DNA of 6,396 nt from Candidatus Equihabitans merdae (lineage in GTDB: Bacteria > Bacillota > Clostridia > Lachnospirales > Lachnospiraceae). Location of the stretch: NCBI GenBank assembly GCA_018065025.1, contig JAGHUB010000412.1, positions 1 through 6,396 of the forward strand, given 5' to 3'. Shown here piece by piece: positions 1 through 4,438 of the stretch. Under the pieces are notes generated by a model. It was not told the origin of the DNA and did no database searches. It saw only the letters and a program-made list of their open reading frames with translations. How positions within the stretch are numbered: the stretch's first letter is position 1; every line of letters begins with the position of its first letter. The translations under genes and the position numbers were made by a program.

Positions 1-495
1 GAGCTTCTCATGAATCTGTTCAATGACACGCTCTTTAGTTTCCTCAGCCACTCCCAAAGACTGGGCCTGGTCCATCTTGTTAACGAAAATAATGGTGGGA
101 ATCTCGTAATGTTCCAGAAGCTTCCATAAAGTCAGCACACGGCCATTGACCCCGTCTGCTGCACTGATGACCAGGATAGCCAGGTCCAGGATGCTTAAGG
201 TTCTCTCCATTTCCGGTGAAAAATCACCGTGACCGGGAGTGTCCACCAAGGTATAGATGCGCTCCACATCATTTTCCAAAGCGCGCTTAAAGCGGGCCTG
301 CTTGGAAAATATTGTGATGCCTCTGGCTCGCTCCATGGCATCGGTATCCAGAAAAGCATCCTTGGTATCCACACGACCGGCCTTACGGATGGTTTGGGTC
401 ATATAAAGAAGACCCTCAGAGAGGGTCGTCTTTCCTGCATCAACGTGAGCTAATATTCCTGATGTAATGTATTCCTTATTGCTGTTAGTTGACAT
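1..495 (-). CDS. TetM/EF-G-like translational GTPase, N-terminal 165 residues (3' end outside window)
   Basis: This is the N-terminal GTPase domain of a translation-factor GTPase of the ribosomal-protection (TetM/TetO) and EF-G superfamily, which act on the ribosome in the cytoplasm. The G motifs are in order: G1 AHVDAGKTT at about residues 16-24, G2 RGITI at 58-62, G3 DTPGH at 85-89 and G4 NKMD at 139-142. The stretch FLDTD...ERARGITIFSKQARF resembles a chromosomal clostridial family often auto-labelled tetracycline resistance protein, rather than mobile tet(M) itself; this is from memory of the family. The ATG at 495 is the only sensible start: the upstream frame holds no ATG, GTG or TTG before the thrH stop codon, which lies in the same frame. 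No good Shine-Dalgarno site sits 5-10 nt upstream; the nearest AAGGA (517-521) is 21 nt away. It follows thrH by 24 nt and is probably co-transcribed. Domains II-V are not visible, so resistance function cannot be judged. Confidence 0.9.
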   Translation of the reverse strand, partial: MSTNSNKEYITSGILAHVDAGKTTLSEGLLYMTQTIRKAGRVDTKDAFLDTDAMERARGITIFSKQARFKRALENDVERIYTLVDTPGHGDFSPEMERTLSILDLAILVISAADGVNGRVLTLWKLLEHYEIPTIIFVNKMDQAQSLGVAEETKERVIEQIHEKL

Positions 496-519
496 AATTA
501 TTGCTCGTTCAACTGATCC

Positions 520-1122
520 TTATTTCATAGCATTGCGGATAGCTGCCAGCAGTTCATCATAAGTCTCATAAGCCGGAAGTGTAGGATTGTCGGCTTTGAT
601 CTTGTCTGTACTTCTGAAGAGGAAACCGGCCTTGCTGGCGTAGATCATGTCCAGATCGTTGTAGCTGTCACCGCTGGCGATGGTGTCATAACCGATAGAC
701 TGAAGAGCTCTGACTGTGGTGAGCTTGGAGTCATGGATACGCATGGTGATACCTGTGATCTCGCCGTTATCGGCAACGTTCAGTGTGTTGCAAAGAAGTG
801 TGGGATAACCAAGTTTCTTCATGAGAGGCATAGCGAACTGTTCGAAGGTATCGCTCAGGATAACTACCTGTGTTTCGGCACGAAGTGTATCCATGAATTC
901 CTTAGCGCCGGGCAGCAGATCGATACGTGAGATAACATCCTGAATCTCTTTCAGACCAAGACCATGTTCCTTCAGGATACCGATACGATACTTCATCAGC
1001 TTATCGTAATCCGGCTCTTCGCGGGTAGTGATACGCAGTTCGGGAATATTTGTTTCCTTAGCGAATTCGATCCAGATCTCCGGAACCAGAACACCTTCCA
1101 TATCTAAACAAGTAATATACAT
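520..1122 (-). CDS. thrH: ThrH-type HAD phosphatase (phosphoserine phosphatase / homoserine phosphotransferase)
   Basis: A 200-residue soluble HAD-superfamily enzyme closely resembling Pseudomonas ThrH (about 205 residues). ThrH removes phosphate from phosphoserine and can pass it to homoserine, linking serine and threonine synthesis. All four HAD motifs are present: motif I around D7-M-E9-G-V, with the D-x-E form typical of the serB/ThrH group; motif II S90-D91-T; motif III K133; and motif IV GDSYND at 151-156. Family-specific blocks are also conserved, namely VLVPEIWIEFA at 11-21, TTREEPDYD at 32-40 and PTLLCN at 107-112. The start has a strong AGGAGG site (1130-1135) 7 nt upstream. It heads a likely two-gene unit with the downstream TetM-like GTPase. 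No serine or threonine pathway gene adjoins it, so its role is inferred from family alone. The phosphotransferase side activity cannot be read from the sequence. Confidence 0.93.
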   Translation of the reverse strand: MYITCLDMEGVLVPEIWIEFAKETNIPELRITTREEPDYDKLMKYRIGILKEHGLGLKEIQDVISRIDLLPGAKEFMDTLRAETQVVILSDTFEQFAMPLMKKLGYPTLLCNTLNVADNGEITGITMRIHDSKLTTVRALQSIGYDTIASGDSYNDLDMIYASKAGFLFRSTDKIKADNPTLPAYETYDELLAAIRNAMK

Positions 1123-1160
1123 GATTGTACCTCCTGAAAAATAATTGCCTTAATTGTGCC

Positions 1161-1190
1161 ATAAAATGGCTGTAAAATCTATCTTTTCAA
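1161..1190 (-). promoter_or_regulatory. Candidate promoter for thrH
   Basis: Reading the minus strand, TTGAAA (1185-1190) could serve as the -35 box. The -10 is either TTTTAT (1161-1166, 18 nt spacing) or ATTTTA (1162-1167, 17 nt). It lies in the only intergenic space upstream of thrH (1123-1231). A 13-nt palindrome, GCCAT-AAA-ATGGC (1158-1170), overlaps the -10. The -10 match is only fair, so this is a candidate rather than a firm call. No convincing terminator for the preceding lipid kinase gene is visible in the same space, so read-through from that gene is possible. Confidence 0.4.
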
Positions 1191-1231
1191 CTGCAGCAAC
1201 TGCCAGATTTACATACAGATGCCACATTAAT

Positions 1232-2170
1232 TTACATATCCCATAAGAGATTCAGCTGCTTGTCCTCACTGCTGATTCTGGCGTAAGTATGTTGCCCCAT
1301 GACCTCTCCGTCTGTGTGAAGGAAGAAGGGCTGGTCCTTATCCACCGCTTCGATAATGGTCTCTTTGGCTCTGTCCCGATCCACATTTTTAAAGATAAAG
1401 TGCTTGCCGGCAAAGGCTGTGGGAAGGACGCAGGTTACTTTAAGAGGTGGAATCTCACCTACCAGACACAGATCCATCTGGCCGTCTGCATGGTCTGCTT
1501 TGGGACCGAACATAAAGCCACCGCCTTCATAGCGGGTATTCATGGCTGCTGCAAATAGATAATTCTTCAGATCCCACACCTTGCCGTCGCTGGTCAGTCT
1601 GACCGATGTGCGCTTAGCTGTGAAGATTTCTCTCACTGCGATCATAAGATAAACCAGCTTGCCAAGCCCCACCTTGTTAAGTGCCACTTTCAACTTAGAG
1701 CGATCCACGTAGTGACAGACAGCGGCATCAAAACCGGAACCGCAGCTGATGAGGAAGCGACGCTTCTTTAATTCATCCTCAGCAGAAACACCATATTCCA
1801 GCACGCCCACATCCATTTTCATGGGCTGATCTATATCCAGGATACGATCCAGAATAGCATCCATATCCTTGGGATACTTCATGCCCTTACAGAAATCATT
1901 GCCGGATCCAAGAGGAAGAAAGCCAACCTCTGTATTATCAAAATCCTGTACTCCCTGGACGAACTCGTTAAATGTGCCGTCACCACCAAGCACCAGAATC
2001 TGACAAGGCTCTTTGGTCAACTCCGCCGCCATACGTGCTATATCGCCTTTTCTTCCGGAGAAATGGGCGCGATATTTAACACCACGGCTCTTCAATTCAG
2101 ACTCGATCTCATGCCAGGCATGACGTCCCTTGCCGGAACGTGACATGGGATTGATTAATATCTCATACAT
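1232..2170 (-). CDS. Diacylglycerol-kinase-family lipid kinase (YegS/DgkB/BmrU type)
   Basis: A 312-residue protein of the DAGK catalytic family, normal in length for bacterial DgkB/YegS-like lipid kinases. These enzymes transfer the ATP gamma-phosphate to a lipid hydroxyl (diacylglycerol, or less certain lipids) at the inner face of the membrane. The nucleotide-binding N-terminal domain shows NPMSRSGKG at 7-15, GGDGTFNE at 62-69 and PLGSGNDF at 86-93. The C-terminal domain shows the GPKADHADG...D pattern at 222-233, matching the structural Mg site region of DgkB. It also has HTDGE at 285-289, whose D287 corresponds to the catalytic base of the family. No membrane segment is obvious, as expected. 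The start is supported by GGAG at 2177-2180, 6 nt upstream. It appears to be a single-gene unit, separated from the upstream PAP2-like gene by a terminator. The substrate cannot be assigned; DgkB-type recycling of diacylglycerol is the default guess. Confidence 0.92.
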   Translation of the reverse strand: MYEILINPMSRSGKGRHAWHEIESELKSRGVKYRAHFSGRKGDIARMAAELTKEPCQILVLGGDGTFNEFVQGVQDFDNTEVGFLPLGSGNDFCKGMKYPKDMDAILDRILDIDQPMKMDVGVLEYGVSAEDELKKRRFLISCGSGFDAAVCHYVDRSKLKVALNKVGLGKLVYLMIAVREIFTAKRTSVRLTSDGKVWDLKNYLFAAAMNTRYEGGGFMFGPKADHADGQMDLCLVGEIPPLKVTCVLPTAFAGKHFIFKNVDRDRAKETIIEAVDKDQPFFLHTDGEVMGQHTYARISSEDKQLNLLWDM

Positions 2171-2182
2171 AATATGCTCCTA

Positions 2183-2211
2183 TAGAAGAGGCAGCTTAAG
2201 GCCATCTTCTA
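2183..2211 (-). promoter_or_regulatory. Hairpin in the 5' leader of the lipid kinase gene, next to its RBS
   Basis: On the minus strand TAGAAGA and TCTTCTA form a 7-bp stem. After a one-nucleotide bulge on one arm, GGC/GCC adds 3 bp, closing an 8-nt loop CTTAAGCT. The stem ends at 2183, only 2 nt before the GGAG ribosome binding site (2177-2180), so folding could affect ribosome access. A second, smaller inverted repeat, GACTG-N8-CAGTC, lies upstream at 2216-2233. Promoter matches in 2212-2277 are weak (TTGAAG, 17 nt, ACATTA is the best I see). The pairing is directly visible, but any regulatory role is inference. Confidence 0.4.
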
Positions 2212-2277
2212 ATGTGACTGATTCAATACAGTCTTCAATCAAAAAACAGAGTTCAAAGAAAAAAAGATTCCTATACG

Positions 2278-2320
2278 AAAAAAATATCTTATTCCCGGAT
2301 AAAACTCTGAGAATAAGATA
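2278..2320 (-). terminator. Intrinsic terminator after the divergent PAP2 gene
   Basis: On the minus strand TATCTTATTC (2311-2320) pairs perfectly with GAATAAGATA (2285-2294). Two more pairs, one a T-G wobble, give a 12-bp stem and 12-nt loop. The stem is followed directly by seven T residues (2278-2284). It begins 19 nt after the PAP2-like stop codon. Stem plus immediate U-tract is the standard rho-independent form. It separates the aminopeptidase/zinc-ribbon/PAP2 unit from the lipid kinase. The plus strand has no comparable T-run after the stem, so it is probably one-directional. Confidence 0.85.
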
Positions 2321-2339
2321 CCATTTTCATTACTATTTG

Positions 2340-2783
2340 TCACCAAATGGTGAAGATGAAGCCTACAAAGAGGCCTACGCAAGCACCTACAAATACCTGG
2401 GCCGGTGTATGACCGACCAGTTCCTTGAACTTCTTCTCCAAAGGTATTGGCTTGCCCATGTCTTCCAGGATTGTGATCATATCGTTGATAATCTTGCCCT
2501 GCTTACCGGTCTCATGTCGAACATTGGTGGCATCGTGCATAACGATGAAGGCTAACATAACCGTCACGGCAAATAAGGATGATGTAACGCCCTCATAATA
2601 ACCTACGGTATAAACCAGTGAGCAAACCGTAGCTGAATGGGACGAAGGCATACCACCGCTGGCAAAGATAAAATTCCCCGGCATGTCCTTATTCATGATG
2701 AGACAAACCACCAGCTTACTCAACTGTGCAACCATCCAGGCACAGCAAGCAGCCATCAAAACATGATTGTGGAATATACTCAT
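2340..2783 (-). CDS. yuiD: Divergent PAP2 (DUF212, YuiD-like) membrane protein
   Basis: A 147-residue membrane protein of the divergent PAP2 family, similar in length and layout to Bacillus subtilis YuiD (about 158 residues). The family is distantly related to PAP2 lipid phosphatases; its substrate is not established. Conserved blocks are GGMPSSHSA at 43-51 (counterpart of the PAP2 PSGH motif), DATNVR at 84-89 followed by ETGKQ, and GHTPAQVFVG at 124-133. Hydrophobic segments lie near 8-30, 47-62, 70-82 and 130-146. I start it at the ATG at 2783 because AAAGGCGG (2789-2796) lies just upstream. An in-frame ATG at 2804 has no Shine-Dalgarno site and would sit at the predicted transcription start. 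It lies 57 nt after the TPR-like gene and ends at a strong terminator. A lipid kinase follows beyond that terminator, a suggestive but unproven lipid-metabolism pairing. Confidence 0.9.
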   Translation of the reverse strand: MSIFHNHVLMAACCAWMVAQLSKLVVCLIMNKDMPGNFIFASGGMPSSHSATVCSLVYTVGYYEGVTSSLFAVTVMLAFIVMHDATNVRHETGKQGKIINDMITILEDMGKPIPLEKKFKELVGHTPAQVFVGACVGLFVGFIFTIW

Positions 2784-2788
2784 GGGTG

Positions 2789-2796
2789 CCGCCTTT
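2789..2796 (-). promoter_or_regulatory. RBS that decides the divergent PAP2 start
   Basis: AAAGGCGG on the minus strand, with its AAAGG core 8 nt before the ATG at 2783. The longer start at 2804 is preceded by a T-rich stretch with no purine-rich site. This places the real start seven codons inside the longest open frame, and the shorter N-terminus fits YuiD-family proteins better. Confidence 0.75.
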
Positions 2797-2809
2797 CTAT
2801 CCATGCAAC

Positions 2810-2839
2810 ATAATAAACAACACCCTTATATTATCACAA
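2810..2839 (-). promoter_or_regulatory. Candidate internal promoter upstream of the divergent PAP2 gene
   Basis: On the minus strand TTGTGA (2834-2839) and TATTAT (2810-2815) are 18 nt apart, fair matches to TTGACA and TATAAT. Transcription would begin near 2803, leaving a leader of about 20 nt before the ATG at 2783. No terminator is visible between the preceding gene and this one, so the PAP2-like gene may be transcribed both from here and by read-through from the aminopeptidase operon. Confidence 0.4.
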
Positions 2840-2840
2840 A

Positions 2841-3260
2841 TCAGTCAGCCAGTGCATCCCGGATTTGCTCATTAATGCTATTTATATTGTCACTATACTG
2901 ACTTGCATCATCAGCATACTTGGCAGCTTGAGCGGCATATTGATCGGCACGATCCTGCTCACCCATTTTTTCATAGGCTCCTGCCACAACAGCATTACCA
3001 TAATAATTACCCAGGCCACGACAAGCTTTAACGTCTGAGCTATAAGACTTGCCCATCTCACTGTCGTCAATAGTGTCTGTGTAGAGCTCCCCATATCTTT
3101 CATATTCAACCATACGGCTGTAATCCCTGGCATCCGGCGCATAACGATGATAACCATCGATGATTTCAGACACACCAGCTGCTATGGCGATTCCTGATAC
3201 GATCAGCATAAATACACTTAAAACCAGAAGAATGACCTTGACTACGCGAATTCTCTTCAT
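2841..3260 (-). CDS. Membrane-anchored protein with one TPR-like segment, unknown function
   Basis: I do not recognise this 139-residue protein. A basic N-terminus (KRIRVVK) leads into one hydrophobic segment at about 7-28. This is best read as a signal anchor with the rest outside the cell, since there is no lipobox cysteine and no clear signal-peptidase site. Residues 30-75 are rich in tyrosine and acidic residues. Residues 86-118 look like a single tetratricopeptide repeat: with Y96 as consensus position 11, G100, A105 and A112 fall at positions 15, 20 and 27. The tail to 139 is polar and helical. Its ATG overlaps the stop of the upstream zinc-ribbon gene as ATGA, and GAGGAGG at 3271-3277 lies 10 nt upstream, so translation is probably coupled. 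The overlap and order suggest that it works with the zinc-ribbon proteins, perhaps as a partner in one membrane complex; that is inference. Confidence 0.8.
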   Translation of the reverse strand: MKRIRVVKVILLVLSVFMLIVSGIAIAAGVSEIIDGYHRYAPDARDYSRMVEYERYGELYTDTIDDSEMGKSYSSDVKACRGLGNYYGNAVVAGAYEKMGEQDRADQYAAQAAKYADDASQYSDNINSINEQIRDALAD

Positions 3261-4123
3261 AAGCCTGATTCCTCCTCTGTAGCTTCACTATTCACTTCCG
3301 GAAAACCTTCCGTAAGATCCTCAATCATGTCATCTGCCATACTTTCATCTTCAGAGGGCTTATTGGCTTCCTTCGCTTCCATGACTTCTATCAGAATAGC
3401 TTTGATTTTTGAAGTAGACGCTGTTGGAATCACTTCAAGCTGCTCATCAGTTACACCAAGGTAAGCTTTAAGAAGCACTTCCACCTGATGGCGCATATCT
3501 GCGATATATTCAAGACTTTCTTCAGTAAAATAGCGATCTGCGTCGTAAGCGTACTCATCTTCTATATCGTAAAGTCGCTGCAGATACTCAGCCAGATCAC
3601 CACAGGAACGGAGATACCATGCTTCAGTCTCTGAATGGTAGCGTTCAGCAAGGCCGGCCAGATCGTAGAAATAATCCAGGAGATACTTATAATTGGATGC
3701 CGCCTGATAGACGCCGTAGTACTCATCCAGACCATCTATCATATACAAACCGTTGGCATGAAAGTAACCGGACACTTCCGGATATTTGCCTTCTTCAAGT
3801 AGGGCATCCAGATTTGCCCGATGCTGATCTATCTGCTGCTGAACCTTTTTCTCTCGCAAGTCATAACTGATGCTCCAGGCATTGGTAGCAAAAACAATGG
3901 ATCCCGCCATGATCACCAGCAGCACCACAAAGACGATAATGGGTGCCAGAAGTGATGCACTCTGACGACTCTTAGCCTTAACTTCCTGCTGTGTCTTAGC
4001 AAATTCATTCTGATAGTGAGCCATATCCTGCTGATGCTTCATAAAGAGGAAATTTGGCTCGCCGCAATATGGACAATACTTGTCCTCCATGCCTATGTTG
4101 GCTTTACAATGCTCACATTTCAT
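3257..4123 (-). CDS. Zinc-ribbon membrane protein with large helical extracytoplasmic domain, unknown function
   Basis: A 288-residue protein of no recognised function. The N-terminus is a zinc ribbon with C3-x2-C6 and C17-x2-C20 (CPYCG), expected to bind one Zn in the cytoplasm. A polar, probably helical linker (about 28-54) leads to one transmembrane segment at about 57-79. The remaining 200 residues should lie outside: a charged helix at 85-110, then a Tyr/Leu/Glu-rich helical domain (about 115-235), and an acidic Glu/Asp/Ser-rich tail from about 250. The first 24 residues match those of the upstream 97-aa protein at 13 positions, including all four cysteines, so the ribbons are paralogous while the outer parts are not. 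The start lies 12 nt after the upstream stop, with AGGGGG 8 nt before the ATG. Zinc-ribbon plus TM architecture is common in Firmicutes membrane proteins of unknown role. Sensing or scaffolding is possible but unproven. Confidence 0.85.
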   Translation of the reverse strand: MKCEHCKANIGMEDKYCPYCGEPNFLFMKHQQDMAHYQNEFAKTQQEVKAKSRQSASLLAPIIVFVVLLVIMAGSIVFATNAWSISYDLREKKVQQQIDQHRANLDALLEEGKYPEVSGYFHANGLYMIDGLDEYYGVYQAASNYKYLLDYFYDLAGLAERYHSETEAWYLRSCGDLAEYLQRLYDIEDEYAYDADRYFTEESLEYIADMRHQVEVLLKAYLGVTDEQLEVIPTASTSKIKAILIEVMEAKEANKPSEDESMADDMIEDLTEGFPEVNSEATEEESGL

Positions 4124-4135
4124 AAATCATGCCCC

Positions 4136-4429
4136 CTAGAAAAATACGGATATTACACCACAGCCTATAGTCAGAATGAACAGAGCAACAATAAAAGCGA
4201 TAATGCCAAAAGCAATGAACAAAAGTACTTTGAAAATAGATTTGACCTGACCTTTAACTTCCTTCTTCAAGTCCTCTCCATCAAGGCCTTCCAGATTCTC
4301 TGTATCCTTTCGAATCTGTTCCAGCTCTTTCATGTAGGCCCTTTCGGCACCGTATGCATTCAGCATCCCGCAATAAGGACAATTCTTATCATTGAGCGTG
4401 ATCTCCGCTCCACAATTACTGCAAAACAT
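4136..4429 (-). CDS. Small zinc-ribbon protein with C-terminal membrane segment, unknown function
   Basis: A 97-residue protein. C3-x2-C6 and C17-x2-C20 form a zinc ribbon followed by a Lys/Glu-rich helix (about 29-62), then one long hydrophobic segment at about 66-95 that reaches almost to the end. The ribbon and helix should therefore face the cytoplasm, with practically nothing outside. It pairs with the next gene: ribbons of the same spacing and 13 of 24 matching residues, but this one lacks the outer domain, so it may be a short partner subunit. The Shine-Dalgarno AGGAG (4436-4440) overlaps the aminopeptidase stop codon TAG and lies 6 nt from the ATG, so its translation is probably tied to that of the aminopeptidase. 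I cannot name a function. Zn binding is inferred from cysteine spacing only. Confidence 0.82.
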   Translation of the reverse strand: MFCSNCGAEITLNDKNCPYCGMLNAYGAERAYMKELEQIRKDTENLEGLDGEDLKKEVKGQVKSIFKVLLFIAFGIIAFIVALFILTIGCGVISVFF

Positions 4430-4438
4430 GTTCTTCTC

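Noticed and set aside
1123..1231. Riboswitch or attenuator upstream of thrH
   Set aside because: The space is short, with no terminator-antiterminator pair and no known riboswitch core recognised.
2130..2555. A 141-codon plus-strand open frame over the terminator and leader region
   Set aside because: It crosses the terminator and two conserved minus-strand genes, and its product is low-complexity Ser/Lys in the middle.
2784..2840. Possible terminator between the TPR-like gene and the divergent PAP2 gene
   Set aside because: No stem followed by a T-run is present; the AT-rich stretch is better read as a promoter.
2882..3175. A 97-codon minus-strand open frame in another frame inside the TPR-like gene
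   Set aside because: The main frame has a strong RBS, an ATGA coupling with the upstream gene, and a sensible signal anchor; this one is a Met-rich shadow.
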